Assembly: GCA_020544305.1 (NCBI GenBank)
Contig: CP058667.1
Coordinates: forward strand, 2,046,001 to 2,110,000
Origin: Staphylococcus taiwanensis
GTDB lineage: Bacteria; Bacillota; Bacilli; Staphylococcales; Staphylococcaceae
DNA: 64,000 bases
Direction of reading: 5' to 3'
Made by a program: the position numbers and the translations under genes
The notes under the pieces: model-generated
Seen by the model: only the letters and a program-made list of their open reading frames with translations
What the model was told of the DNA's origin: nothing
Database searches by the model: none
Shown here: one piece after another, positions 30,951 through 40,873 of the stretch
Numbering within the stretch: position 1 is the stretch's first letter
Layout: each line of letters opens with the position of its first letter

Positions 30951-31874
30951 ATGTCAAAACAAGAAGACATCTTACAAGATTTAAAATCTTTAGTTCCTGA
31001 AGATATTATTAAAGTTAATGAACCTTTAAAGCGCTATACATATACTGAAACAGGTGGTAACGCGGATTTCTACTTATCACCAACTGAAAATGAACAAGTA
31101 CAAGCAATTGTACGATACGCTCGCGATAATAGCATTCCTGTTACTTATTTAGGAAATGGTTCTAACATTATTATCCGTGAAGGTGGCATTCGAGGCATTG
31201 TCATTAGTTTATTATCATTAAAGCATATCAATGTATCTGATGATGCAATCATTGCTGGTAGTGGTGCAGCTATTATTGATGTTTCACGTGCTGCAAGAGA
31301 CCATGTCTTAACTGGTTTAGAATTTGCCTGCGGTATTCCTGGATCAGTCGGTGGTGCGGTTTATATGAATGCTGGTGCATACGGTGGCGAAATTAAAGAC
31401 TGTATAGACTATGCCCTTTGCGTCAATGAACAAGGCGATTTAATTCAACTTACTAAGCAAGAACTTGAATTAGACTATCGAAATAGTATTGTCCAAAAAC
31501 AACATTTAGTTGTACTTGAAGCTGCGTTTACATTAGCACCTGGTAATTTGGATGATATCCAGGCTAAGATGGATGATTTAACTGAGCGCCGCGAAACGAA
31601 ACAGCCGCTTGAATACCCTTCATGTGGCAGCGTCTTCCAACGTCCACCTGGTCACTTTGCCGGAAAATTAATTCAAGATTCAAACTTGCAAGGCCATCGT
31701 ATCGGCGGTGTCGAAGTGTCTAAAAAGCATGCTGGCTTTATGGTCAACGTAGATAATGGTACGGCTACAGATTATGAAGATTTAATCCACCATGTACAAA
31801 AAGTAGTTAAAGAGAAATTTGATGTTGAACTACATCGTGAAGTTCGTATCATTGGAGAATATCCAGAAGACTAA
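30951..31874 (+). CDS. murB: UDP-N-acetylenolpyruvoylglucosamine reductase (MurB)
   Basis: A 307-residue FAD enzyme that reduces UDP-GlcNAc-enolpyruvate to UDP-MurNAc with NADPH in the cytosolic branch of peptidoglycan synthesis. The FAD-binding [17 protein letters not shown] lies near 65-81 and [20 protein letters not shown] near 127-146. The catalytic serine is in [10 protein letters not shown] near 225-234, and the closing Glu in IIGEYPED. It is the short type II MurB without the Tyr-loop extension. It starts at ATG 30951 with GAAAGGATG and is followed 34 bases later by the CHY zinc-finger gene. Confidence 0.97.
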   Translation: MSKQEDILQDLKSLVPEDIIKVNEPLKRYTYTETGGNADFYLSPTENEQVQAIVRYARDNSIPVTYLGNGSNIIIREGGIRGIVISLLSLKHINVSDDAIIAGSGAAIIDVSRAARDHVLTGLEFACGIPGSVGGAVYMNAGAYGGEIKDCIDYALCVNEQGDLIQLTKQELELDYRNSIVQKQHLVVLEAAFTLAPGNLDDIQAKMDDLTERRETKQPLEYPSCGSVFQRPPGHFAGKLIQDSNLQGHRIGGVEVSKKHAGFMVNVDNGTATDYEDLIHHVQKVVKEKFDVELHREVRIIGEYPED

Positions 31875-31908
31875 TTGAAATATAAGGTGATATAAGGAGC
31901 GTTATTCG

Positions 31909-32223
31909 ATGCCTAAAGTATATGGTTCCCTTGTGGATGATGAAACACGTTGCACACATTATCATACATTTTTAGATGTAGTGGCGATTAAATTTAAATG
32001 TTGTGATAAATACTACCCTTGTTACCAATGCCATAACGAACATGAATCTCATAAGATTGTAAGATGGTCAGAACAAGAATTTAATGAAAAAGCGATCATG
32101 TGTGGTGTATGTAAACATGAATTATCCATTCAAGATTATATGATGACTGAACTATGTCCTAATTGTAAGGCACACTTTAATAATCGCTGTAAATTTCACT
32201 ATCACCTATATTTTGAAATATAA
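31909..32223 (+). CDS. CHY-type zinc finger protein
   Basis: A 104-residue cysteine/histidine-rich protein: C14-T-H-Y-H, then CC..YPCYQCHNEHESH, MCGVCKHE and LCPNCKAHF, ending RCKFHYHLYF. This spacing is the CHY zinc-finger domain and would bind several zinc ions. Larger eukaryotic CHY proteins are ubiquitin ligases, but the bacterial stand-alone domain has no assigned role. It starts at ATG 31909 behind AAGGAGCG and is probably co-transcribed with murB. Confidence 0.85.
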   Translation: MPKVYGSLVDDETRCTHYHTFLDVVAIKFKCCDKYYPCYQCHNEHESHKIVRWSEQEFNEKAIMCGVCKHELSIQDYMMTELCPNCKAHFNNRCKFHYHLYFEI

Positions 32224-32229
32224 GGAATA

Positions 32230-32272
32230 CAAGCGCCTAAATGAACTAAAAACCGTTCACTTAGGCGCTTAT
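32230..32272 (+). terminator. Terminator after the CHY zinc-finger gene
   Basis: The arms AAGCGCCTAAATGAAC (32231-32246) and GTTCACTTAGGCGCTT (32255-32270) lie just past the stop. They may serve both strands, since the sst-like gene converges. Confidence 0.7.
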
Positions 32273-32335
32273 TTAGTATTAAAAATTAATTTGTGTGCTA
32301 GATACTTAACATCGCTTAAAAATTAACAAAGACGA

Positions 32336-33379
32336 TTATTGTTTTTCTACTTTATCTAGAACTTTATTAAGTTCATCGATTTGTTTTAGTGTCGTCGTTG
32401 TTGAACCCGCGCTAAAGTACCACAATTTTGGATCTAATTCGAATACATTACCCTGTTTAATTGCTTTAACATCTTTAATAACATCATTAGATAACGTTTG
32501 CTTAGCACTTGATTTACCGCTAACGACTTGTCCTCTGTCCATCGCTAAAATAATATCTGGATCTTTGTTAGTAATATACTCATTATTAATATTTTGGCCA
32601 TGAGGACTAGCTTTAACATGTTTATCTGTAGGTTTGAAACCTAGTGTGTCGAATACTAAATCACCGAAACGACCTCCAGGGCCAAATGTAGATAATTCAC
32701 CTTCATTTACCAATAAATACATTGTGGATTTATCTGATTTTTGAGCTCTAGCTTTTGTATCGGCAATCTTTTTGTCTAACTCATCGATTAATGCCTTCGC
32801 TTTATCTTCTTTACCATAAATTTTACCTAAATTAGTTGTTACTCTTCTCATATCATCAAGATAATTTTTTTCAGTTGAGCCAACATAGAGAATAGCAGCG
32901 TTAGGAACCGCTTTTTTCAATTCGTCAATATTCTTTTGAGTTGCTGTTCTATTAGAAATATAAACAATATCAGGTTTTGCTTTAGCAACTTTATCAAAAT
33001 GAATTTGCATCATATTACCTGTATTGATATATTTGTCATCTTTAAATTCACTCAAGAAATCAGGAAGTGTAGAATTCTTCTCACCTTTAGGTAAACCTTT
33101 AATTTGGTCTTGAACACCAAATGCTTTTAAAATATCGACAGCCCCATAATCAAAGGCTATAGCACGCTTAGGATTTTTAGGTACTTCCACTGTTTCTTTA
33201 ACAACCTTAGCATCACTACCATCTTTTTTCTCGCCACGCATTTTATAGTTATTCTCTATTTTAACTGTATCTTTGTTATTGCTATTTTTAGGTTCATCAT
33301 TCTTACTTTCAGAACCCTTACCACATGCTGTTAATACCAGAACAAGACTTAATAATAAAAATAAAATCGTCTTTTTCAT
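32336..33379 (-). CDS. Second SstD/FatB-like siderophore-binding lipoprotein
   Basis: A 347-residue ABC-transporter substrate-binding lipoprotein. The signal peptide MKKTILFLLLSLVLVLTAC carries lipobox LTAC. The periplasmic-binding fold III region (about 80-340) contains IAFDYGAVDILKAFGV, NEGELSTFGPGGRFGDLVFDTLGF, SPHGQNINNEYI and DPDIILAMDRG. By eye it is more than half identical to the adjacent sstD, so it arose by tandem duplication. The open frame continues upstream to 33430, but ATG 33379 has AAAGGAG and the upstream part overlaps the Fur box. It has its own Fur box and is separated from sstD by a terminator, so it is a separate iron-regulated unit. The ligand may differ from that of SstD. 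Confidence 0.9.
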   Translation of the reverse strand: MKKTILFLLLSLVLVLTACGKGSESKNDEPKNSNNKDTVKIENNYKMRGEKKDGSDAKVVKETVEVPKNPKRAIAFDYGAVDILKAFGVQDQIKGLPKGEKNSTLPDFLSEFKDDKYINTGNMMQIHFDKVAKAKPDIVYISNRTATQKNIDELKKAVPNAAILYVGSTEKNYLDDMRRVTTNLGKIYGKEDKAKALIDELDKKIADTKARAQKSDKSTMYLLVNEGELSTFGPGGRFGDLVFDTLGFKPTDKHVKASPHGQNINNEYITNKDPDIILAMDRGQVVSGKSSAKQTLSNDVIKDVKAIKQGNVFELDPKLWYFSAGSTTTTLKQIDELNKVLDKVEKQ

Positions 33380-33406
33380 TGATGTAGGACTCCTTTTTAT
33401 ATAATT

Positions 33407-33425
33407 GATAATGATTATCACTATC
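33407..33425 (-). promoter_or_regulatory. Fur box of the second sstD-like gene
   Basis: GATAATGATTATCACTATC matches the 19-base Fur consensus GATAATGATAATCATTATC at 17 of 19 positions. It lies 28 bases upstream of the ATG at 33379. Confidence 0.8.
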
Positions 33426-33499
33426 ATCAATAATTATATTACTTTACTATTAAATATTTATCAATATCTTTTTTGTTTAAAATCTAATTTCTTCGCAAT

Positions 33500-33527
33500 A
33501 AAAAAGGCTTGCTTTTATAGCAAGCCC
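33500..33527 (-). terminator. Terminator of sstD
   Basis: A GGCTTGC / GCAAGCC stem followed on the minus strand by a T-run (plus-strand A at 33499-33505) lies about 25 bases past the sstD stop. Confidence 0.75.
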
Positions 33528-33550
33528 ATTTTGATATAAAATTGTATATT

Positions 33551-34588
33551 TTATTTATCCACAATTTCTTCTAATTCATCGATTTGTTTAATTGTTGTAG
33601 TTGATGAACCTGAAGCAAAATACCATAATTTAGGATCTAATTCGTATACATTGTCATTTTTAACAGCTTTAACATCTTTAAGTACACTATTACTTAAGAC
33701 TTTATCTGCAGATGATTCTCCACCAACTACTGAACCACGGTCCATTGCTAAGATCACATCTGGATTTTGTTTAGTAATATATTCATTATTAATGTTTTGT
33801 CCGTGAGGACTATCACTTACATTCTTATCTACTGGTTTGAAACCTAATGTATCATATACTAAACCACCGAAGCGTCCTCCAGGTCCATATGTTGATAATT
33901 CACCTTCATTTACTAATAAATACATTACAGATTTCTTAAATTTCTTCGTTTTATCTTTCATTTCAGAAATTTTTTCATCTAAATCTTTATTAATATCTTT
34001 GGCTTTATCTTCTTTGTTGTAAATTTTACCTAAGTTATTTGTATTCTTCTTCATGTCTTTAACAAGATGTTTTTCGTCAGCACCTACATACACAACTTTA
34101 GCCTTAGGTGCAGCTTTTTTGAATTCATCTAAGTTTTTCTGATTAGCAGCTCTTCCTGAAATAAAGATAACTTCTGGTTTTGCTGCAGCAACCTTGTCAA
34201 AATTAACTTCTTTTAAGTTTCCGGTATTAATGTATTTATCATCTTTGAATTCTTTTAGAAAATCTGGTAAAGAAGCGTTATTTTCACCCTTTGGTAATCC
34301 TTTAACTTTGTCAGCTACACCTAATTCTTTCATCACATCTAATGCACCATAATCTAATACAACGGCATTTTTAGGATTTTTAGGTACTTCTACAGTATTA
34401 CTCACTTTCTTAGCATCACTTCCGTCACGTTCTTTACCACTTGCTTCAAAGTTATTTTTAATTTTTACAGTTTCTTTTGAGTCATTGCTTTCACTCTTAG
34501 ACCCTGAATCTTTGTTATTTGATCCATTACTACAAGCTGATAAAACTAATATTAAAGATAATAATAAAAATAAGACAGTTTTTTTCAT
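33551..34588 (-). CDS. sstD: SstD-like ferric siderophore-binding lipoprotein
   Basis: A 345-residue lipoprotein with signal peptide MKKTVLFLLLSLILVLSAC and lipobox LSAC. It is the substrate-binding protein of the Sst importer, which takes up catechol/catecholamine-type ferric siderophores in S. aureus. The fold III binding-protein regions include VVLDYGALDVMKELGV, NEGELSTYGPGGRFGGLVYDTLGF and PDVILAMDRGSVVGG. The start ATG 34588 has AAAAGGAG; the longer frame to 34621 is not supported. It lies 112 bases downstream of sstC and ends the sstABCD order, closed by a terminator. Confidence 0.92.
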   Translation of the reverse strand: MKKTVLFLLLSLILVLSACSNGSNNKDSGSKSESNDSKETVKIKNNFEASGKERDGSDAKKVSNTVEVPKNPKNAVVLDYGALDVMKELGVADKVKGLPKGENNASLPDFLKEFKDDKYINTGNLKEVNFDKVAAAKPEVIFISGRAANQKNLDEFKKAAPKAKVVYVGADEKHLVKDMKKNTNNLGKIYNKEDKAKDINKDLDEKISEMKDKTKKFKKSVMYLLVNEGELSTYGPGGRFGGLVYDTLGFKPVDKNVSDSPHGQNINNEYITKQNPDVILAMDRGSVVGGESSADKVLSNSVLKDVKAVKNDNVYELDPKLWYFASGSSTTTIKQIDELEEIVDK

Positions 34589-34700
34589 TCCGATGACTCC
34601 TTTTAAATATTTAACCTTCATGCTGAGTTTCGTTTGGACTTTTCTTATCTATGTCTTCGAATCGCATCACCCCTTAAAAATTTGAGGTTAAATGATTTAA

Positions 34701-35483
34701 TTATTCCATCGAATCAAATATTGTTTCATCATAATAGAGGCAAATACGTTGTCCTCTAATCTCTTCAATATGTACATCCATTTCATACAATTGTCTTAAT
34801 ATATCTGCTTGAATTACATGATCTCTGATGTCAGCTTTGACTATTTCACCATTTTTTAATGCGATAATATCGTCTGAGTAACATGATGCAAAATTGATAT
34901 CGTGCAACACGATGACAATTGTTTTATTTAATTCTTTGCATAGGCGACGCAACGTTTGCATAATCTGTACAGAGTGTTTCATATCGAGATTATTTAAAGG
35001 TTCATCTAGTAATATATAATCTGTATCTTGAGCAATAGTCATCGCAATATATGTGCGTTGTCTTTGTCCACCAGAAAGTGTTTTTATATTTCTATGTTTA
35101 ATTTCTTGTAATTGCAGTAAATTTAATGCATAGTCAACTTTTTCATAATCTTCTTTTTTCATGCGTCCTTTTGAATATGGGAAACGTCCAAAGTTTACTA
35201 ATTGTTCCACTGTAATATTCATCTCAGTATGATTCGTTTGTTTCAAAATACTTAATTTTTTAGCTAAATCATCGTTTTTGTATTCTAAAACGGACTTCCC
35301 TTCAATTTTGATTGTGCCATTTTCGTATTCAAATAAACGACTCACTGCTGATAGTAATGTACTTTTCCCAGCTCCATTTGGTCCAATAAGCGAGGTAAGT
35401 CTTCCCTTTTTAATATCAACATTAATATTCTTTAATATCGGCTTATTTTGTATCGATTTATCTAAGTTTTTAATTTCAATCAA
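34701..35483 (-). CDS. sstC: SstC-like iron-siderophore ABC transporter ATPase
   Basis: A 260-residue ATPase of the FepC type. Walker A is GPNGAGKST (about 34-42), the signature is LSGGQRQRTYIAM (about 136-148), Walker B is YILLDEPLNNLD, and the switch histidine is in VLHDIN. It energises the SstA/SstB permease. Its ATG overlaps the sstB stop by four bases, so translation is coupled. Confidence 0.94.
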   Translation of the reverse strand: MIEIKNLDKSIQNKPILKNINVDIKKGRLTSLIGPNGAGKSTLLSAVSRLFEYENGTIKIEGKSVLEYKNDDLAKKLSILKQTNHTEMNITVEQLVNFGRFPYSKGRMKKEDYEKVDYALNLLQLQEIKHRNIKTLSGGQRQRTYIAMTIAQDTDYILLDEPLNNLDMKHSVQIMQTLRRLCKELNKTIVIVLHDINFASCYSDDIIALKNGEIVKADIRDHVIQADILRQLYEMDVHIEEIRGQRICLYYDETIFDSME

Positions 35484-36439
35484 TTTGCACTTCTCCTTTT
35501 GATGAGTAGATAAATGAAGTAACTACCACCTACCAAATCAATGATTAAACTAAATTCTGTTGTCGCTTCGAATACATTTTCAACAACCCATTGTGCCATA
35601 AATAAACTAATCCAACTTATTAAAATCGTGGCGGGTAATATATATTTATGTTCATATGTTTTCATTAATTCATGCGCTAAATTCACAGTTAATAATCCTA
35701 AAAATGTTACAGGACCAACTAAAGCTGTAGAAATAGATACAAGTAATGCAACTAGAATAAGTAATAGTCGTGTCATTTTTTCATAAGATACACCTAGATT
35801 TATCGCTTGTGCTCTTCCTAGTAAAAGTACATCTAGATACGGGCGTAGTACGATGGCAATAATAATTAAAATAAATAAAAGAATAGATGATACGACTACT
35901 AATCGTGAGTTAGATGCTTCAAAACTAGCAAACATAGCACTTTGAACTGCTAAGAATGACTCTGGATCCATAATCAGTTGTATGAAGCTAGTGATACTGC
36001 GGAAGAATGTCCCTAAAACGACACCTACAAGTAATATGAAATACACGGAGAAATGTCCTAGTTTAAATATGCCTTCAAATAGTAACAACGAAAATAGAAC
36101 CATTGTGATTAATGTAATTAAGAAGTTTAAATAGACATTGGTAACTATTGCTGCTTGTGTACCCACTAAAAATACGGGCAATACTTTGACAAATAAATAG
36201 ACAGAATCTAGTCCCATAATTGAAGGTGTTAAAAGTCTATTAGTGGTTATCGCTTGAAAGACAACTACTGATGTTCCAATAGCGCCACCGACGATTAAAA
36301 TTAATATTAATTTTCGTAATCTACTTTCGAATTGATATTGAAATATTTCAAAATCTAAACCTACTAATAGATAGAAAATAGCCATAAAAATCGTTGCAAC
36401 AATAAGCATTATGATTTTCTTGTTTAAACTAATTGGCAT
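35480..36439 (-). CDS. sstB: SstB-like iron-siderophore permease
   Basis: A 319-residue FecCD-family permease with about nine to ten membrane helices. The coupling region includes GRAQAINLGVSYEK, and the conserved LVGPVTFLGLLTVNLAHELM follows near 240-259. It would form a heterodimer with SstA. It overlaps sstA by 11 bases and sstC by four, so the operon is tightly packed. One unit of this family normally holds the GxxxxxLGL loop contacting the ATPase; both permeases have it. Confidence 0.93.
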   Translation of the reverse strand: MPISLNKKIIMLIVATIFMAIFYLLVGLDFEIFQYQFESRLRKLILILIVGGAIGTSVVVFQAITTNRLLTPSIMGLDSVYLFVKVLPVFLVGTQAAIVTNVYLNFLITLITMVLFSLLLFEGIFKLGHFSVYFILLVGVVLGTFFRSITSFIQLIMDPESFLAVQSAMFASFEASNSRLVVVSSILLFILIIIAIVLRPYLDVLLLGRAQAINLGVSYEKMTRLLLILVALLVSISTALVGPVTFLGLLTVNLAHELMKTYEHKYILPATILISWISLFMAQWVVENVFEATTEFSLIIDLVGGSYFIYLLIKRRSAN

Positions 36440-37397
36440 AACTTCTTCTACCTTTCATTAGTAAGATGAGAAAGATGATTGTACCAAAAACGCCGATAGT
36501 TAATCCTATATTAATTTCAAATGGATAAACAATGAGTCTACCGACAATGTCAGCAAACAAGACAAAAATGGCACCTAACATCAATGTATGTGGCAGTGTG
36601 TTTTTTAGATGATCACCTCTATAGATAGAAATGATATTCGGAACTATAAGACCTAAAAACGGTAACGTACCAACCGTAACAACAACGAGTGCTGTAAGTG
36701 CAGCGGTAATAAACAATGCAATGTTAATAATTTTTTCATAACTCACACCTAAATTATGACTGAAGTCTTTTCCCATACCTGCAATCGTAAAATGATTTGC
36801 AAAGATAAACGCAACAATAAGCAAAGGTATAACAAGATACAATACTTCGTAACGTCCGCTCGTAATGATTGCAAAGTTACCATTCATCCAGTTACCAATA
36901 CTTTGCAATGCATTCGTTCTAAGTGCAATAAACGTAGTAAAACTAGATACAATACCGCCAATCATAATACCTAGTAATGGCACAAAGATAACTTCCTTAA
37001 CGCGAATTAAATTGATTAACTTAACAAAAAGAAAAGTCCCAGCTAAACTTAGTGCAACTGCGAAAAGCAATTTAATTAAAATATGCCCTTTTGGGAAAAA
37101 GACAAGTGATAATAAAATACCTAGCTTTGCCCATTCCATCGTTCCAGCTGTAGTTGGACTTACAAATTTATTTTGCATTATTTGTTGCATGATTAATCCT
37201 GCTAAAGCAAGTGAACTTCCTGAAAGAAGGATACTAACTGTTCTGGGAATACGGCTTGAGAACAAAATATTCTTTTGTTCTTCACTTAAGTGGAAAATAT
37301 CTGTTAGAGACAGTTCGCTCACTCCAACAAATAAAGAGGTTATAGTTAAAATCACTAACAAAATAAAGAAAACATAACCTTTAAATAAAATCTTCAT
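36429..37397 (-). CDS. sstA: SstA-like iron-siderophore permease
   Basis: A 322-residue FecCD-family permease. The FecCD hallmarks are RIPRTVSILLSGSSLALAGLIMQ near 49-71 and TVGTLPFLGLIVPNII near 242-257, with ATPase-coupling FSHNLGVSYEKI between. It is the first gene of sstABCD. A Fur box lies 53-71 bases upstream of its ATG. Confidence 0.93.
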   Translation of the reverse strand: MKILFKGYVFFILLVILTITSLFVGVSELSLTDIFHLSEEQKNILFSSRIPRTVSILLSGSSLALAGLIMQQIMQNKFVSPTTAGTMEWAKLGILLSLVFFPKGHILIKLLFAVALSLAGTFLFVKLINLIRVKEVIFVPLLGIMIGGIVSSFTTFIALRTNALQSIGNWMNGNFAIITSGRYEVLYLVIPLLIVAFIFANHFTIAGMGKDFSHNLGVSYEKIINIALFITAALTALVVVTVGTLPFLGLIVPNIISIYRGDHLKNTLPHTLMLGAIFVLFADIVGRLIVYPFEINIGLTIGVFGTIIFLILLMKGRRSYAN

Positions 37398-37449
37398 TAG
37401 TAATTCCCCTTAACTTATGTAAAATATTAAGTTATTAATCAGACTTAAC

Positions 37450-37468
37450 GATAATGATTATCATTGTC
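37450..37468 (-). promoter_or_regulatory. Fur box of the sstABCD operon
   Basis: GATAATGATTATCATTGTC matches the 19-base Fur consensus at 17 of 19 positions. It sits just upstream of sstA. Confidence 0.82.
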
Positions 37469-37586
37469 GTTAATACTAATTTTAAATATAACATCAGGTA
37501 ATTTCAATAGCGTTTTAACATATTATTAAAAATTTATATAAAATGATACATACTTTTACTATTATTTATTTAACTTAAACTCATGC

Positions 37587-37640
37587 AAAAAAAAGTCGCT
37601 AGATAAAGTATTGAAAATTTCAACACTCAATCTAGCGACC
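37587..37640 (-). terminator. Terminator of nrdF
   Basis: The arms GTCGCTAGA (37595-37603) and TCTAGCGAC (37631-37639), with further inner pairing, are followed on the minus strand by eight T. It lies about 30 bases past the nrdF stop. Confidence 0.85.
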
Positions 37641-37668
37641 CTAATGTTTATTAATGATTACTCGTTAT

Positions 37669-38637
37669 TTAATTATCAAAGATAAAATCTTCATCTTGTA
37701 ATGCTTCTACATTTAATGCCAATGTATATCCATCACCTTTAACGGAGAAGAAGTCATGATTTTTCGTAGAAGTGTCTAAGGCATTTTCAATAATTGGATT
37801 AAATTCTTTTTCTTCAAAGTAAGGTTCAAAGCCTAAATTAGATAATGCTTTATTGCCGTTATATTGAACGTAATTCAATACATCCTCACTTAAACCAATA
37901 TCATCGTATAACATATGTGTGTATGAGACTTCGTTGCTATATAATTCTTCAAGTAGCTTGTACATTTCTTTGTCTGCTTTTTGCTTTTCATTCTCAGAAA
38001 GTTCATTACGTAAACTTTGGGCATCTAAACCAGTAAATACGCCATGTATAGACTCATCTAATAGAATCTTTCTGATGATTTCTCCAGAAGTTGTCATCTT
38101 ACCTTGACCAGCAAGATATAGAGGATAATAAAAGCCAGAATAGAATAAGAATGTTTCTAAGAATACACTTGAAACTCTTGCAATATATTGATCAAATATA
38201 GAGGCTTCTTTCCCCCATAATTTATGATAGTTTTCAATAATTTTATCAGATTTGTATTTTAAATGAGGTTCTTCAATTACCCAAGTGTCTAATAAATAAT
38301 TTGTTTCACTAGATGGAAGTAATGTTGTAAAGATATGTGAATAGCTCTTAGCATGAATTTGCTCCATCATAGCCATAAATGAATATACAGCTTTTTTACG
38401 TAAATCAGTAGTATGTAGCATGATTAATGGCATACCATCATCTGCTTGATGCGTATCCAAACCTGTTAAACCTGCTAGTGCACGTTTGAAAGTATTCTTC
38501 TCGTCATCTGTTAGTGTCTTCCAACTTGCTATATCTTTTGATACTTTAAATTCTGTTTCTACCCACATTTGAGAGATATTTTGACGCCAAAACATATTTG
38601 TCATATCTTCTTGGGTATTCCAATTGACGGCCTTCAT
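37669..38637 (-). CDS. nrdF: Class Ib ribonucleotide reductase beta subunit (NrdF)
   Basis: A 322-residue radical-generating subunit. Metal ligands are visible in the helices LTGLDTHQADDG, FMAMMEQIHAKSYSHIF (Glu and His) and KILLDESIHGVFTG (Glu and His). The C-terminal acidic tail (LQDEDFIFDN) docks onto NrdE. NrdF uses a di-manganese or di-iron tyrosyl-radical cofactor, and the flavodoxin NrdI activates the manganese form. Its ATG has a near-perfect AAAGGAGGAT ribosome-binding site, suggesting strong translation independent of nrdE. Confidence 0.96.
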   Translation of the reverse strand: MKAVNWNTQEDMTNMFWRQNISQMWVETEFKVSKDIASWKTLTDDEKNTFKRALAGLTGLDTHQADDGMPLIMLHTTDLRKKAVYSFMAMMEQIHAKSYSHIFTTLLPSSETNYLLDTWVIEEPHLKYKSDKIIENYHKLWGKEASIFDQYIARVSSVFLETFLFYSGFYYPLYLAGQGKMTTSGEIIRKILLDESIHGVFTGLDAQSLRNELSENEKQKADKEMYKLLEELYSNEVSYTHMLYDDIGLSEDVLNYVQYNGNKALSNLGFEPYFEEKEFNPIIENALDTSTKNHDFFSVKGDGYTLALNVEALQDEDFIFDN

Positions 38638-38685
38638 TTAAAAAATCCTCCTTTTATCCTAAAAAACCTTAAATTACATTATTTA

Positions 38686-38738
38686 AAGGGGCAAGGGGGT
38701 ACCAACTATTGAAATTGGATTCTCCCTTTTCCCCTCTA
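38686..38738 (-). other. G/C-rich hairpin between nrdE and nrdF
   Basis: On the minus strand AGGGG..AGGG..CCAATT pairs with AGTTGG..CCCTT.CCCCT. No T-tract follows directly, so it looks like an RNA stability or processing element rather than a terminator. It stands out in an AT-rich neighbourhood. Confidence 0.55.
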
Positions 38739-38767
38739 TCATTTCTTATCAATATAAGTCTTGAAAA

Positions 38768-40873
38768 TTAAATTGCACAGCTTGTACATTCTTCTACACT
38801 TAACAATTTATTACGTGTATAGTATAAAGATTTAAGTCCTTTATGATGTGCATAAACATATAATCTTGATAACTCACGAGTTGAAATTTCAGAATTTACA
38901 TATAAAATTGTTGAAATACCTTGGTCCACATGAGTTTGGATTGTGGCAATTAAATCGATTAATTTCATTTGGTCAGTATTAAATGCTGATTTATAATACC
39001 ACATTGTTTCTGGAGATAAAAATGGCATTGGATAGAATGTTTCAGCATTACCATACGTACGACGTTCAATTTGATCAACAATTGGCATTACTGAGCTTGT
39101 TGCATTTTGCACATATGAAATACTTTGCGTTGGTGCAATTGCAAGTCTATAAGCATGGTATAAACCATGTTGTTGAACTTGTTCTTGTAAAGCTTTCCAA
39201 TCACTAGCAGTTGGAATATCAATATGATCAAATAAGCGTTTTACTTTTTCAAATTTTGGTTCAAAGTCTTGAGATGTATAGAACTCAAAATATTTACCAC
39301 TAGCATAATCTGATTGGTCAAAGTCTTGATATACTTCGCCACGTTCTTTCGCAATCTCCATTGAACGTTCAATTGAGTAATAATTCATCATCATAAAGAA
39401 GATATTTGCGAAATCTTTCGCTTCTTCTGACTCATAACCAATTTTATTTTTAGCTAAGTAACCGTGTAGGTTCATAACACCTAATCCAACAGAGTGTAAT
39501 TCACTATTCGCTTTTCTTACACCAGGTGCGTTTTGAATATTCGCTTCGTCACTCACTACTGTCAGTGCATCCATACCTGTGTGCACTGAATCTCTGAACT
39601 TACCAGTTTCCATTACATTTACAATATTTAATGAACCTAGGTTACAAGAAATATCACGTTTAATTTCATCTTCAATCCCATAGTCATTAATTACTGAAGT
39701 TTCTTGTAATTGGAAGATTTCTGTACATAAATTACTCATTTTGATTTGACCAATATTTGAATTCGCATGCACTTTATTAGCATTATCTTTAAACATTAAA
39801 TATGGATAACCTGATTGTAATTGCGTTTGAGCAATCATATTTAACATTTCTCTTGCATCTTTTTTCTTTTTCACAATATTTGGATTAGCAACCATATCAT
39901 CATAATATTGCTCTAAATCAATATCATCTAATGTTACACCATACTCTTGTTTAACAGTATGTGGTGCAAACATATAAAAATCTTTACCTTCTTTAGCTAA
40001 ATCGAAGAATTTTGAAGGGACGATAAGTCCAGTTGAAATTGTAGACAAACGTAAATCTTCATCAGCATTTACCTTTTTAGTATCTAAGAATTCTTCTACA
40101 TCATAGTGGAAGATATTTAAATATACAGCCCCTGCTCCTGGACGTTGACCTAACTGATCAGCATAACTAAATCCGCCCTCTAATGCTTTAGCAACAGGCA
40201 ACACGCCTTTAGCTACACCTTTAATACCTTTGATTGCCTCGCCACGAGCACGTAATTTAGATAAATTAATCGCGACACCGCCACCAATTTTACTTAGTTG
40301 TTTAGCAGTTGAATCGATAAAATTAATTGAATTTAAACTATCATCAACTTCTAATAAGAAGCATGATACAAGTTCGCCACGACGAGCTCGACCTGCATTT
40401 AAAAATGTAGGTGTTGCTGGCTGATAACGTTGTTCAACCATAGCTAAAATAAATTGTTTAGCTTGTTGTTTATCTCCATCAGCTAAGTAGAGCGCAACTA
40501 TTGCAACATGTTGATTGTAATCTTCAAGATATTGCGTTTTATCGTTTGTTTTTAATGCATAATCTTTATAGAACTTACTCGCAGACATATAGCTCGCAAA
40601 TTCAAAATTAATAGATTTAGCAAATTCTGTAATTTCGACTAAATCTTCCTCACTATATTTATCGAAGACATTAAAATAAAAATTATTGTCAACTAGATAG
40701 TGTAAACGTTCAATTTCGCTGTCAAAGTAAATTGTTTTATCATGGATTTCTTCTAAATAGACGTTTAATGCTTCTTGATCCTTTTCTAAGTTAAAGAAAC
40801 CATTATCTTTACGTTTCGTAACTTCATTATTCAGCTCAATATGATTGTATTTTTTCTCGTCCATAATTTTCAT
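38768..40873 (-). CDS. nrdE: Class Ib ribonucleotide reductase alpha subunit (NrdE)
   Basis: A 701-residue catalytic subunit that reduces ribonucleoside diphosphates. The active-site regions are [24 protein letters not shown] with the radical-transfer/thiol cysteine, and [11 protein letters not shown]. The C-terminal redox pair is CTSC in ECTSCAI, and [19 protein letters not shown] is present. The class Ib form lacks an ATP cone, and none is seen. It overlaps nrdI by 38 bases and starts at ATG 40873; a second ATG three codons later is also possible. Confidence 0.97.
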   Translation of the reverse strand: MKIMDEKKYNHIELNNEVTKRKDNGFFNLEKDQEALNVYLEEIHDKTIYFDSEIERLHYLVDNNFYFNVFDKYSEEDLVEITEFAKSINFEFASYMSASKFYKDYALKTNDKTQYLEDYNQHVAIVALYLADGDKQQAKQFILAMVEQRYQPATPTFLNAGRARRGELVSCFLLEVDDSLNSINFIDSTAKQLSKIGGGVAINLSKLRARGEAIKGIKGVAKGVLPVAKALEGGFSYADQLGQRPGAGAVYLNIFHYDVEEFLDTKKVNADEDLRLSTISTGLIVPSKFFDLAKEGKDFYMFAPHTVKQEYGVTLDDIDLEQYYDDMVANPNIVKKKKDAREMLNMIAQTQLQSGYPYLMFKDNANKVHANSNIGQIKMSNLCTEIFQLQETSVINDYGIEDEIKRDISCNLGSLNIVNVMETGKFRDSVHTGMDALTVVSDEANIQNAPGVRKANSELHSVGLGVMNLHGYLAKNKIGYESEEAKDFANIFFMMMNYYSIERSMEIAKERGEVYQDFDQSDYASGKYFEFYTSQDFEPKFEKVKRLFDHIDIPTASDWKALQEQVQQHGLYHAYRLAIAPTQSISYVQNATSSVMPIVDQIERRTYGNAETFYPMPFLSPETMWYYKSAFNTDQMKLIDLIATIQTHVDQGISTILYVNSEISTRELSRLYVYAHHKGLKSLYYTRNKLLSVEECTSCAI

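Noticed and set aside
33380-33430. Longer start of the second sstD-like gene
   Set aside because: It overlaps the Fur box, has no ribosome-binding site and would place extra residues before a normal lipoprotein signal peptide.
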